Positions 25,697-34,495 of a stretch of DNA of 64,000 bases are shown here, in pieces. Position numbers and translations under genes: made by a program. The DNA comes from AP-15 sp963812675. GTDB lineage: Bacteria > Pseudomonadota > Alphaproteobacteria > ATCC43930 > CGMCC-115725. The notes below the pieces were generated by a model. That model did no database searches. It was not told the DNA's origin and saw only the letters and a program-made list of their open reading frames with translations. Position 1 is the first letter of the stretch; the number at the start of each line of letters is the position of its first letter. Location of the stretch: positions 1 to 64,000 of the forward strand of contig CAWEWR010000027.1 in the NCBI GenBank assembly GCA_963812675.1, read 5' to 3'.

Positions 25697-27022
25697 ATGC
25701 GTAAGTTGGCGATCACAGCGCTGGTATCCGCGCTGTTTATGGCAGGTGGCGCTTTTGCTCAGCAAAAGGCCGGCAAGGACGGCGTTTACGAAGAGCTCAA
25801 CTTCTTCGACGAAGCGTTCGAGCGGATCCGTCAGGATTCGGTCAATTCGGTGAGCGATACAAAGCTGATCGATGCGGCGATCTCGGGCATGTTGACCGGG
25901 CTCGATCCGCGCTCGTCCTTTCTCGACGAGGCCGCCTACAAGGCAATGCAAAACCCGGCGAACGACAACGTGGCCGGCGTCGGAATGGTGGTGACGATCG
26001 AGAACGGACAGCTGAAGGTGATCTCGCCGCAGGACGGTTCGCCGGCGGCGCAAGCCGGCGTCAAACCCGGAGACGTTATTTTCTCGATCGACAAGGAGCC
26101 GACTTACGATCTGACGCTCGGCGAGGCGGAACAAAAGCTGCGAGGCCCCGCGGGCAGCGAGGTCGAGCTGACATTGCGCCGCGGCAATGGCGGGCCGATC
26201 GACCTGAAGTTGAAGCGCGAGCCGCTCAAATTGCAGACTGTGGCGGGGCGCGTAGAGGGCGGCAATATCGGATATCTCCGCGTCGCCGGGTTCGATGGGG
26301 CGACCCAGTCGGCGCTCGCCGGCACGGTGCAGGATTTGCGGCAACGCACTGAGAACAAGCTGATCGGGTTCATTCTCGATCTGCGCAACAACCCCGGCGG
26401 CAATTTCGATGCGGCGGTCGCCACCGCCGATGCGCTACTCGATAAGGGCGATATCGTCGTCGTCAAAGGCCGCAAGCCGGCTGCCACAAAGCGCATCAGC
26501 GCCACTCCCGGTGACGTCGCAAAGGGTCTGCCGATCGTGGTGCTGATCAATGGCGGGACGGCACGCGAGGCCGAACTCGTTGTCGGCGCCTTGCAGGACA
26601 ATAAGCGGGCAGTGACGCTCGGGACGAAGAGCTTCGGCGAAAGCTCGATCGAAAGCCTGCTCCCACTTGGCAATGGCGGGGCGATCCGCCTGACGACGGC
26701 GCGCTTCACCACGCCGAACGGTCGGGAGGTTCAAGGCAAGGGTCTCGAACCCGACCTTGGTGTGAGCTCGCTCAAACTCGCAAAACTCGGGCGCGGCGAA
26801 GGCCGCCACGAGGCCGATCTGCCGGGCGCGCTCAAAAATCCCGATCAGCCCGCCACGCCGCCGCCTGCCAACGCCCCTCCAGGTGCGACCGCGACACCGG
26901 CGCCGGAAGAGGCGCCCTCTGTCGCGACCGGCGATATGGGCTCGACGAGCGATGAGCAACTGACCCAGGCGATTGACGTCCTGCGCGGACTTTCCCTGAT
27001 CGCAAAGCGCGCGGCAGGTTGA
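25697..27022 (+). CDS. S41 (C-terminal processing) peptidase homologue lacking its catalytic residues
   Basis: A 441-residue secreted or periplasmic protein: signal peptide (LAITALVSALFMAGGAFAQ), N-terminal helical region, PDZ domain (about 95-180, with GVGMVVTIENGQ and GVKPGDVIFSIDKEP) and S41 core (about 185-360, with GFILDLRNNPGGNFDAAV). The segment INGGTAREAELVVGALQD aligns with the usual GSASASEI, putting Ala292 at the catalytic Ser. GTKSFGESSIES aligns with FGKGTVQ, putting Glu315 at the catalytic Lys and Glu319 at the Gln. All three catalytic positions are changed while the fold is kept. A Pro/Ala-rich tail follows. It is probably a non-proteolytic binding or regulatory protein. Confidence 0.87.
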   Translation: MRKLAITALVSALFMAGGAFAQQKAGKDGVYEELNFFDEAFERIRQDSVNSVSDTKLIDAAISGMLTGLDPRSSFLDEAAYKAMQNPANDNVAGVGMVVTIENGQLKVISPQDGSPAAQAGVKPGDVIFSIDKEPTYDLTLGEAEQKLRGPAGSEVELTLRRGNGGPIDLKLKREPLKLQTVAGRVEGGNIGYLRVAGFDGATQSALAGTVQDLRQRTENKLIGFILDLRNNPGGNFDAAVATADALLDKGDIVVVKGRKPAATKRISATPGDVAKGLPIVVLINGGTAREAELVVGALQDNKRAVTLGTKSFGESSIESLLPLGNGGAIRLTTARFTTPNGREVQGKGLEPDLGVSSLKLAKLGRGEGRHEADLPGALKNPDQPATPPPANAPPGATATPAPEEAPSVATGDMGSTSDEQLTQAIDVLRGLSLIAKRAAG

Positions 27023-27177
27023 CGCCCGGGTCCTGTTAACCTTAATTTGCAAACCTGCCATATTGGTGCCGCATCCCCTGCGGCATCATGCCGGCGCATT
27101 TCGAAAAAAATAAGCGCTTCCAAAGCGTATGTCGTCGCCTCTGGCGACGATTGGCAAACTGCATTCAGGAGGCCAGG

Positions 27178-27573
27178 ATGAGCGAGGCGAAATCGAACGC
27201 AACTCCCGTTGGTTCGGCTCTTGTTAAACAGGCCGAGTTGTGGATCGGTGCCCAAGGTGATGTCCTCACCGGTGTGGAAACGATGATCGCCGGATGGGCG
27301 CAGCGGCAGCGCCAAGTCTTCGAGGCATCCTCTCGATCCATGCAGAGGATCTGTGAAGCCCGCAACATGTTCGATCTGCTGCAGGCGCAGCACGAATGGC
27401 TGTCGGATTGCCTCAACTGGACCGCCTCGGAAATCCGCGCGGTCGGCAACGACATCCCGGCGATAACCCGGAAGGCGGCGGAGCGGTTTGGCGACCGCGG
27501 CAACGGGCAGCAACGCGATGCACGAACGCAAGCCGGGCCAAGCATTTCGATGCGGCGAGCCGCCGCGGAGTAG
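27178..27573 (+). CDS. phasin-like protein
   Basis: A 131-residue, mainly helical protein. ATG at 27178 follows CAGGAGG. The segments ALVKQAELWIGAQGDVLTGV and EARNMFDLLQAQHEWLSDCL resemble the phasin family, which coats polyhydroxyalkanoate granules or binds acyl chains. The tail after about residue 105 is basic and low in complexity. No PHA synthesis gene lies nearby, so the assignment rests on the helical pattern only. Confidence 0.6.
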   Translation: MSEAKSNATPVGSALVKQAELWIGAQGDVLTGVETMIAGWAQRQRQVFEASSRSMQRICEARNMFDLLQAQHEWLSDCLNWTASEIRAVGNDIPAITRKAAERFGDRGNGQQRDARTQAGPSISMRRAAAE

Positions 27574-27642
27574 CAGCCGCGTTCGGTAGAACCGTCTGCC
27601 CATTACACGATTTCGTTTCAGCGGCCCGCGCTTTCAGACGCT

Positions 27643-28218
27643 TTAAGTGATCGAGTGGCGCCCCCGGGGCTCATTTGTATCGCCAGCCGCTGCCGCTAGG
27701 AGGTCGAGTGCCCGCTGTACCTCGCTTGGGCGGCGCAGCTGCAATACGACGAGATGTGCGCATTCGCTCTGCGCCAGCCGTTCCGCGGTTTCGCGGCGGC
27801 GGCGCTCCCAGGTGCTCCAGGCCCAGCGGATCGGGTGGCTGGGCCGCAGCAGGTGGCGCCAGCGCTCGCGGTTGCCGGCCCACAGCTCGGTGTGAAGAAC
27901 AAGCCGGAAAAGCGTACGGGAGATTACCCGAGCCATGATCACCGGGCGCTCGTAATCGAGCCAGACCAGGTGGGTCGCACGCCGCCAGACCCTGTCGCGC
28001 ACCGGACCGTAATTGCCGTCGGCCACCCAAGCCTTGGCCTCGACGGCCTCATCGACGCGGCGGACAAATTCCTCGGGATCGTGCCGCGTCAGATCGCGCC
28101 ATCCCGACTGCCAGTTGATTGCATCGAGTTCGATATGCGGCAGCTCCAACAGCGCCGCAATTCTGCGTGCCAGCGTCGTCTTGCCGGCGCCCGAGGTGCC
28201 GACCACCACAATCCGCAT
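27643..28218 (-). CDS. P-loop kinase-like protein (adenylate-kinase/topology-modulator type)
   Basis: A 191-residue NTPase. It begins RIVVVGTSGAGKTTLARRIA, a Walker A motif directly at the N terminus. LPHIELDAINWQSGW and WVADGNYGPVRDRVW follow, as in small proteins annotated as DNA topology modulation protein FlaR or adenylate kinase-related kinase. ATG at 28218 follows CGGAGGCGGCCG. The substrate is unknown. The adjacent galactose-binding-like gene is divergent. Confidence 0.78.
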   Translation of the reverse strand: MRIVVVGTSGAGKTTLARRIAALLELPHIELDAINWQSGWRDLTRHDPEEFVRRVDEAVEAKAWVADGNYGPVRDRVWRRATHLVWLDYERPVIMARVISRTLFRLVLHTELWAGNRERWRHLLRPSHPIRWAWSTWERRRRETAERLAQSECAHLVVLQLRRPSEVQRALDLLAAAAGDTNEPRGRHSIT

Positions 28219-28324
28219 CGGCCGCCTCCGGATCTTGATCGGCAAACACTTGCACGAGAGCCGGGCCTCGCGCGCTGGCGATGTGTCTGCTTATACTTGG
28301 CGATCTGCAGAGGGGGAGACGGAA

Positions 28325-28972
28325 ATGCCCGAGAGCAAACGGACCAGGCCCTCAGCCTCAGTCGCACCGCCGAAGCCGCCCCTGCTCGTGCCTCACCCGC
28401 CGAGCGCGCCGTTGCTGCCGCCGGCGCATGTCGTCGATTTGATGACCGTCGAGGGATCGGCGGTGTTCGACGCACAGTGGAGGGCGATGGAGGCGAAGAT
28501 CGTCGAGTGCCCGGCATTGACGGACGCCATGCCCGAATTCAGGACGACTTACGACATAGACCCTTATGCCGGGGTAAGCGGCTTCGATAATTCGGCTTGG
28601 CCGGTGATCGCCGCCGACGAACTGGGTGCGAGGCGAGGCGGCGGCATGGTGTCGTTCTTCTGGTACCGTACAAAGCTGACGATCCCGGCAAATGCCGCAG
28701 GTTTCGACACCTCCGGCGCAATGACCGTGCTGCGGGTCAACATCGACGACTACGCGGAAGTCTGGGTCAATGGCGAGCTGCCGCGGGCGGCCGGCCGGCC
28801 GAGCCCCGGCACTATCCAGGGGTTCAACATGCCCCATCGCCTCGTGCTCGCTAATCCCGTTGCCCCGGGCGACAAGTTCGAGATCGCGGTCTTTGCGATC
28901 AATGGGCCGATTTCGGCCGCGCCCGCAAATTTCCTCTGGTTCCGCGAGGCGAAGATCGAATTCTTCCGCTGA
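28325..28972 (+). CDS. galactose-binding-like (jelly-roll) domain protein
   Basis: A 215-residue protein. A Pro-rich N terminus (RPSASVAPPKPPLLVPHPPS) precedes a conserved domain. The C-terminal region FFWYRTKLTIPANA, VLRVNIDDYAEVWVNGELPR and PGDKFEIAVFAINGPI resembles the sugar-binding jelly roll found in glycoside hydrolase family 2 and ahead of some gluconolactonases. No catalytic domain follows and the gene ends soon after, so it is a stand-alone binding domain. There is no clear signal peptide. ATG at 28325 is behind GAGGGGGAGACG. Confidence 0.6.
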   Translation: MPESKRTRPSASVAPPKPPLLVPHPPSAPLLPPAHVVDLMTVEGSAVFDAQWRAMEAKIVECPALTDAMPEFRTTYDIDPYAGVSGFDNSAWPVIAADELGARRGGGMVSFFWYRTKLTIPANAAGFDTSGAMTVLRVNIDDYAEVWVNGELPRAAGRPSPGTIQGFNMPHRLVLANPVAPGDKFEIAVFAINGPISAAPANFLWFREAKIEFFR

Positions 28973-28979
28973 GGGTGTC

Positions 28980-29726
28980 TCAGCGCGACGGATACCGGAT
29001 CTCGACCAAATAGAGGCCTTCGGGGGGTGCGGTTGGGCCGCCGGCGCGCCGATCGCGGGCCGCGAGGGCGCGGGCCACATCGTCGGGATGCCACCGTCCG
29101 AGACCGACCAGCTTTAACGTGCCGGAGATGTTGCGCACCTGGTGATGCAAAAACGAGCGGGCGCGAGCGGTGATGTGGACTTCGTCGCCGGCGCGCCCGA
29201 TTTCCAGCGCGTCGAGCGTCTTTAAGGGCGACCTCGCCTGGCATAGCGAGTCGCGGAAAGTCGAAAAATCGTGATGTCCTACGAGGTGACGGGCGCCGGC
29301 GCGCATCGCGTCGACGTCGAGCGCGGGGGTGACCTGCCACACCCGGCCGCGTTCGAGGGCCGGCGGGGCGCGGCGGTTCAGGATGCGATAGAGGTAAACC
29401 CTGCCGACAGCCGACAGCCGGGCGTCGAACTCGTCGCAAACGCGCTCGGCGGCAAGGACGCTGATCGCATTCGGCCGCAGATAGTGGTTGATGGCGCCGC
29501 GCATCACCTCCGGTGCCGCCGGGCGGGTGAGATCAACATGCGCAGTCTGTGCCAATGCATGTACGCCCGCATCGGTCCGCCCCGCCCCGTGGACGGTTAT
29601 CGTCTCCCCACAGAATTTGGCGATCGCGGTTTCGAGCGCCTCTTGAACCGAAAGGCCGTTCGCCTGGCGCTGCCAGCCCACCAGCCCGCTGCCGTCATAT
29701 TCGATGGTCAGCTTGTAGCGGGCCAC
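28980..29726 (-). CDS. truA: tRNA pseudouridine(38-40) synthase TruA
   Basis: A 248-residue synthase that isomerises uridines 38-40 in tRNA anticodon arms. It starts ARYKLTIEYDGSGLVGWQRQ. The catalytic aspartate is in HGAGRTDAGVHA. Other family features are FDARLSAVGRVYLYRI, and SFLHHQVRNISGTLKLVG near the C terminus. The start is GTG at 29726, which overlaps the end of fmt by 19 bases; the longer frame upstream is only the fmt shadow. It is the last gene of the def-fmt-truA translation cluster. Confidence 0.93.
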   Translation of the reverse strand: MARYKLTIEYDGSGLVGWQRQANGLSVQEALETAIAKFCGETITVHGAGRTDAGVHALAQTAHVDLTRPAAPEVMRGAINHYLRPNAISVLAAERVCDEFDARLSAVGRVYLYRILNRRAPPALERGRVWQVTPALDVDAMRAGARHLVGHHDFSTFRDSLCQARSPLKTLDALEIGRAGDEVHITARARSFLHHQVRNISGTLKLVGLGRWHPDDVARALAARDRRAGGPTAPPEGLYLVEIRYPSR

Positions 29727-30628
29727 GGCAGCCTCGTCCCGGGAGGGATTGGAAATCCACGCAGGAACGCCGGGGCGTCGAGCGCGGCTCGGCCCGGCCG
29801 CTGCAGCCGCAAGAGGCGCAGGACGCCCTCGCCGCACGCAACGGTCAAGCGGTCGTCGAGCACAGTGCCCGGCACGCCGCCAGCCGGACCCGGCAGGTCG
29901 ACCGCCGCATGCACGCGGATCCTCTCGCCGCCGATCTCGAAATAAGACCCCGGCCAAGGGCCGAAGGCCCGGACCCGCCGCTCCAGATCGGTCGAAGGCA
30001 GCCGCCAATCCAGCCGGCCTTCCTCCCGGCCGATCTTGGGCGCATAGCTGACACCCTGCCGCGGCTGCGGCGTGCCGACAAGCCGGCCTTCGTCGACCCC
30101 ATCGAGCGCCGTCAGCGTCAGTCGTCCGCCGAGAATCGCGAGCTCCGCCGATAGACCGGCGGATGTCGCGTCCGAAGCGATCGGCACGGCTTCCTGCAGC
30201 AGGATCGGGCCGGTGTCGAGCCCCTCCTCCATCTGCATGATGGTGATCCCGGTCTCTCGGTCACCGGCGAGCAAGGCCCGCTGGATCGGCGCCGCGCCGC
30301 GCCAGCGCGGGAGCAGCGAGGCATGCACATTGAGACAGCCGAGCCGCGGCGCGGTCAGGATCGGCCGTGGCAAAATCAGCCCGTACGCGGCGACCACCGC
30401 GGCATCGGCGCCGAGCGCGGCGAAGGCGGCCTGCTCGGCTTCGTTCCGCAGGGTCGCCGGGCAGCGGACCGGGAGACCGTGCTGTGCCGCCAACGATTGA
30501 ACCGGCGAGGGTTGCGGCCGGTGTCCGCGACCGGCGGGGCGCGGCGGCTGCGTGTACACGGCAACGATCCGATGCCCGGCCTCGATCAGCGCGCCGAGGA
30601 TCGTCGCGGCGAAAGCCGGCGTGCCCAT
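29708..30628 (-). CDS. fmt: methionyl-tRNA formyltransferase
   Basis: Transfers a formyl group from 10-formyl-THF to initiator Met-tRNA. The catalytic region is LGCLNVHASLLPRWRGAAPI, followed by TGITIMQMEEGLDTGPILLQ, and the C-terminal domain is present. The listed start is the first ATG, in MGTPAFAATIL. Family members usually have several residues before FMGTP, and in-frame codons upstream read RALDLVF, continuing back without any ATG, GTG or TTG. The true start may be a rare codon such as ATC near 30661, or an indel may have removed the original start. It lies between def and truA on the same strand. Confidence 0.9.
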   Translation of the reverse strand: MGTPAFAATILGALIEAGHRIVAVYTQPPRPAGRGHRPQPSPVQSLAAQHGLPVRCPATLRNEAEQAAFAALGADAAVVAAYGLILPRPILTAPRLGCLNVHASLLPRWRGAAPIQRALLAGDRETGITIMQMEEGLDTGPILLQEAVPIASDATSAGLSAELAILGGRLTLTALDGVDEGRLVGTPQPRQGVSYAPKIGREEGRLDWRLPSTDLERRVRAFGPWPGSYFEIGGERIRVHAAVDLPGPAGGVPGTVLDDRLTVACGEGVLRLLRLQRPGRAALDAPAFLRGFPIPPGTRLPWPATS

Positions 30629-30701
30629 GAAGACGAGGTCGAGCGCTCGTCGCGGACCGATGGTGTTTATCCTTCGCCCCCTCCGGGGTCGGGCTCTGGG
30701 G

Positions 30702-31229
30702 TCAAGCGGCGGTCGCAGGTACCCGGCTGCGTTTGGCCTTGGCGAGCTTGCGCAGGATCATCCCGCGCTTCAGCGAGGAGATATGGTCGACAAAGAGGAC
30801 GCCGTCGAGGTGATCGATCTCGTGCTGCAGGCACATCGCGAGCAGCCCCGACGCCTCGATCTCGCGGATTTCGTTCTGGTAATCGAGGTAACGCAGCCGG
30901 ATCTTCGCCGGGCGCGTGACCTCGGCGTAGTGTTCCGGCAAGGAGAGGCAGCCTTCATTGCCGGTCGTCAGTTCGGGCGACCGCCAGAGGATTTCTGGAT
31001 TAGCCAGCTGCAGCGGCTGCGGCTTCTCACCATCGCGGGCGACATCGAGGACAATGACCCGGCTCGATTGCCCGACCTGCGGGGCGGCAAGACCAATGCC
31101 GATCGCTCCGTACATCGTCTCGAGCATGTCGTCCATCAGCCGCCTGATTTTGTCGTCGACCGCGCGCACCGGCCGCGCCTTGATCTTGAGCCGAGGGTCG
31201 GGAGCCGTAATGATCGGAAGCTGAGCCAT
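30702..31229 (-). CDS. def: peptide deformylase
   Basis: A 175-residue metalloenzyme that removes the N-formyl group from nascent proteins. All three motifs are present: GIGLAAPQVG, EGCLSLPEHY with the metal-binding Cys, and QHEIDHLDGVLF with the HExxH His ligands and catalytic Glu. It heads the def-fmt-truA cluster, and its product acts with Fmt in the formylation cycle. Confidence 0.95.
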   Translation of the reverse strand: MAQLPIITAPDPRLKIKARPVRAVDDKIRRLMDDMLETMYGAIGIGLAAPQVGQSSRVIVLDVARDGEKPQPLQLANPEILWRSPELTTGNEGCLSLPEHYAEVTRPAKIRLRYLDYQNEIREIEASGLLAMCLQHEIDHLDGVLFVDHISSLKRGMILRKLAKAKRSRVPATAA

Positions 31230-31277
31230 GCCAAGTAGTTAAGCGGCGGGCCGCTCAGCGTCAATACTGGCGGCGGG

Positions 31278-32342
31278 CTAGCATTCCAGGGCTTCGATGA
31301 ACGTTTCTACGATCTCGTTTGCCGGGCGGCGAAGGATCGTCTCGTTGGTGAACAGCTCGAACTCGGCGCCCTCGGGCGAGGCGTGCAGGGCAGGCCGGAT
31401 TGCGATCCCGCGCGCGAGCAATCGCTCTGGCAGGCTCTCGGCATCAGCCCCGAAGACCCGCAGGCGCGCGACATTGGTCGCCGCCGCGGGGCGCCGGACC
31501 TCGCAGCCAGGGTGCCGGTGCAGGGCCTGAAACAGGGTCTCGGCCGCCGTTGCGGCGCGTTCGAAGCGTTCGCCGAAGCCGTCGAGATAATGCAATGCCA
31601 CCGCTGCATAAGGCCAAGCCTGGCGAAGGCTGCCGCCAAACATGCGCCGCTGATGATAGAGGTTGCCGATTAGCTCCCGCGGCCCGGCGAGCACCGCGCC
31701 GGCGGCGGCATTGAAATATTTGTAGAGCGAGACGTAGACGGTGTCGAACAACGCTGCGTAGCTCGCCGGCGTAATTCCCGTATAGGCCGAGGCGAGAAAG
31801 ATGCGGGCGCCATCGAGGTGGAGGCCGATCCGGTGCTCCCGCGCAAAGGCCGCGATCCGCTGCATCTCCGCAAAGTCGAAGACCTCGCCCTGGAGCCGTC
31901 GCACCGGTGATTCTATCGAGATCGCACCGATCGGGGTCGAGACGCGGGCTTCCGGAAGGCGGGCGATCTCGGCCTCGACCTCGGCGAGGGTAAAGGTCGC
32001 GCGCTGTGGAGCGAGGGGGATCAGGGTCAGACCGCTCAGCTCCTGCGCGCAGTCACCGGTATCGTTGTAGATATGGCTTTCGCGCTGCACGAGCACCCGG
32101 CGGCCGCGCGTCGCGAGAACACGCAGCGCCAGATGGTTGGCGAGCGTACCGCTCGGCAGAAACAGCGCCATCTCCTTGCCGAGCAGCGCCGCCATCCGCT
32201 CCTCGAGCTCGGCGACGATCCCCTCCCGCGAGAATTCGTCGGCGGCAATGCCGCGCTCCTCGGCCAGCTGAACCAGCAACCGGGCATATTCGGCAGGCGA
32301 TAGCGCCAAGCCGTCGGAGCGAAAGTGCACAGTGCGATCCAT
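31278..32342 (-). CDS. low-specificity threonine aldolase (PLP enzyme)
   Basis: A 354-residue fold-type I PLP enzyme of the beta-eliminating lyase/threonine aldolase family, cleaving L-threonine or related beta-hydroxy amino acids to glycine and an aldehyde. Visible are FLPSGTLANHLALRVL, the PLP-Asp region IGLHLDGARIF, and the probable PLP lysine in VYVSLYKYFNAAAGAVLAGP. It follows the ABC ATPase gene by 21 bases, so it may belong to that operon, linking it to uptake of a glycine-related solute. That is inference. Confidence 0.88.
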   Translation of the reverse strand: MDRTVHFRSDGLALSPAEYARLLVQLAEERGIAADEFSREGIVAELEERMAALLGKEMALFLPSGTLANHLALRVLATRGRRVLVQRESHIYNDTGDCAQELSGLTLIPLAPQRATFTLAEVEAEIARLPEARVSTPIGAISIESPVRRLQGEVFDFAEMQRIAAFAREHRIGLHLDGARIFLASAYTGITPASYAALFDTVYVSLYKYFNAAAGAVLAGPRELIGNLYHQRRMFGGSLRQAWPYAAVALHYLDGFGERFERAATAAETLFQALHRHPGCEVRRPAAATNVARLRVFGADAESLPERLLARGIAIRPALHASPEGAEFELFTNETILRRPANEIVETFIEALEC

Positions 32343-32363
32343 TCTCCGCCGCTTCTATGACGC

Positions 32364-33287
32364 TTACCGCACGAGGTCGGCGAGCACGATTGCCCCGACC
32401 TTGCGGCCCTCGGCGTCGCACACCGGCAGCCGGTCGGTGCGGCGCGTGGTCATCGCCGAGAGCGCGTCGCGCAGCGATGTATCGAGAGAGAGCGGCTCGC
32501 CTTCGGCGGTTTCGCCCGGGCGCATGCGGTCGGCGATCTTGCGCACCGACAGGAGCTTGAGGCCGATGCCCTGCCGTCCGACAAAGTCAGAGACGAACTC
32601 GCTCGCCGGGTGCTCGAGGATGTCGATCGGCGAGCCGAGCTGCGCGATCCGGCCTTCTTGCATCACGGCTATATGGCTGGCGAGGCGCAGCGCCTCCTCG
32701 ATGTCGTGGGTCACGAACACGATGGTTTTCTTCGTCGTCCGGTGGATGCGCAACAATTCCGCCTGCAAATCGTCGCGGGTCAGCGGATCGACCGCACCGA
32801 ACGGCTCATCCATCAACAGCAATTCGGGGTCGGCGGCGAGTGCACGGGCAACGCCGACCCGCTGCTGCTCGCCCCCCGAAAGCTGGTGCGGGTATTTTCC
32901 GCGATAGGTTTCCGGCTCGAGCCGAAACATCTCGAGCAGCTCGGTAACCCGCTCGCCCCGGCGCGCCCGCGGCCATTTGAGGAGGTGCGGGACAGTGGCG
33001 ATGTTGTCCTCGACCGTCCAATGCGGAAAGAGGCCGATCGACTGGATTGCATACCCGATACGCCGCCGCAATTGCTCGGCCGGCACGGTCGCGATGTCCT
33101 CGCCGGCGACCCGGATTTGCCCGGCATCGGCCGCGATTAACCGGTTGATCATCTTCAATGTCGTCGATTTGCCGCAACCGGACGAGCCGAGCAGCACGCA
33201 GAAATCTCCGGCCGGAATAGTCAACGAAAGCCGGTCGACGACCCGCCGGTGGCCGTAATATTTCGTGACCTCGTCGATCTCGATCAT
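32364..33287 (-). CDS. osmoprotectant-type ABC transporter ATP-binding protein
   Basis: A 307-residue ATPase of the glycine betaine/choline (OpuC/Yeh-type) ABC family. Walker A GSSGCGKSTT, Q-loop YAIQSIGLFP, signature LSGGEQQR, Walker B LLLMDEPFGAVDP and the H-loop in VTHDIEEAL are complete. The C terminus (about 245-307) is a single CBS-like region (TSLRDALSAMTTRRTDRLPV), which in relatives senses ionic strength or adenine nucleotides. Its ATG overlaps the permease stop (ATGA). Confidence 0.92.
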   Translation of the reverse strand: MIEIDEVTKYYGHRRVVDRLSLTIPAGDFCVLLGSSGCGKSTTLKMINRLIAADAGQIRVAGEDIATVPAEQLRRRIGYAIQSIGLFPHWTVEDNIATVPHLLKWPRARRGERVTELLEMFRLEPETYRGKYPHQLSGGEQQRVGVARALAADPELLLMDEPFGAVDPLTRDDLQAELLRIHRTTKKTIVFVTHDIEEALRLASHIAVMQEGRIAQLGSPIDILEHPASEFVSDFVGRQGIGLKLLSVRKIADRMRPGETAEGEPLSLDTSLRDALSAMTTRRTDRLPVCDAEGRKVGAIVLADLVR

Positions 33288-34495
33288 GGCTCAAAGCGCT
33301 GGCGCAGCACGGCGGTCAGGATCTGCAGCATAAAATCGGCGGCGAGCGCGAGAAAGATGGCCGGCAGGGCGCCGAGCAGCACGAGATCGACAGCATATTG
33401 GCCGAGACCTTCAAAGACGAAGATTCCGAGACCGCCCGCGCCGATCAGCGCTGCGACTACCGCCAGCCCGATCGCCTGCACGGTAACGATGCGCAGTCCG
33501 GCGAGCAACACCGGCAAGGCGAGCGGCAGTTCGATCTCTCGAAAGATCTGTGCGGGGCTCATCCCCATGCCGCGCCCGGCTTCGATCGCGGCACTGTCGA
33601 CACCCGTCAACCCGACCGATGTGCTGCGAACGACCGGCAGTAGCGCATAGAGCACCAGCGCGATGATCGCCGGCGTCACCCCGATGCCGCCGATGCCGTA
33701 GGCGGCGAGCCGCGGCACCGCGGCGACCAGCGCCGACAATGGAACGATCAGCAATCCGAACAGCGCGATCGACGGAATCGTCTGCAGAATGTTCAAGACG
33801 GCGAATACCGGACCCTGCAAGCCCGGGCGCCTGGCAGTAGCGACGCCGAGAGGGAAGCCGATCGCCGCCGCCGCCCCGACCGATGCTCCAACCAATGTCA
33901 TGTGACGCGCCATCGCGTCGGCAAAGACCCGGCGGTGGATTTCGTATTCCTTGGCGAGCGAAAGCGCGTCGAATATACCGCTCGCCGCCAGCAGCAGCAT
34001 GCCCGAAGCGATCCCGGCCACCGCGACGAGCTGCGTAATAATGCCGGCGCCGATGCGCTGCAGCGCATCGCCTACAGCAAGGGTGGCGCATGCGCCGAGG
34101 ACCCAGAACGCCGGCCCCAACGAGATGCGGGAGGCGGAGCTGGCGCTTTGAGCGAGCAGGCTGGCCGCCTGCCCCGCTGCGGCCAGGACAAGCAGCAGCA
34201 GCGCAGCGGCGATCGCGGCGACGGCGTAGTGCAACGCGCTGCTCGGCCGCATCAGGCAGGCCGCCGCCAATGCCGCGCCCAGTAGCGCAATGCCGGCGGT
34301 CGGCAGGGCGCCGGCGGCCGCCCATAGCGCGACCGGCCGGCCCGAGACGAGCCGGTTCGGCGCCTCGCCGACAAAGCCCGACAGGGCGACTGCAGCCACT
34401 GCAACGATCACCAAGACGAACAATACCTGGTTATGAATACCGATCGAAAGAGAGAACGCAGGACGGCGACCGGCCAGACTCGGCTGGAGGGTCAC
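33284..34495 (-). CDS. osmoprotectant-type ABC transporter permease
   Basis: A 403-residue permease. The N-terminal half (about 20-190) holds several extra membrane helices. The C-terminal half is the transport domain, with the coupling-helix motif AIEAGRGMGMSPAQIFREIE. The extended N terminus matches permeases of the Yeh/Opu osmoprotectant family. It overlaps both neighbouring genes of the operon by 4 bases, which indicates translational coupling. Confidence 0.9.
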   Translation of the reverse strand: MTLQPSLAGRRPAFSLSIGIHNQVLFVLVIVAVAAVALSGFVGEAPNRLVSGRPVALWAAAGALPTAGIALLGAALAAACLMRPSSALHYAVAAIAAALLLLVLAAAGQAASLLAQSASSASRISLGPAFWVLGACATLAVGDALQRIGAGIITQLVAVAGIASGMLLLAASGIFDALSLAKEYEIHRRVFADAMARHMTLVGASVGAAAAIGFPLGVATARRPGLQGPVFAVLNILQTIPSIALFGLLIVPLSALVAAVPRLAAYGIGGIGVTPAIIALVLYALLPVVRSTSVGLTGVDSAAIEAGRGMGMSPAQIFREIELPLALPVLLAGLRIVTVQAIGLAVVAALIGAGGLGIFVFEGLGQYAVDLVLLGALPAIFLALAADFMLQILTAVLRQRFEP

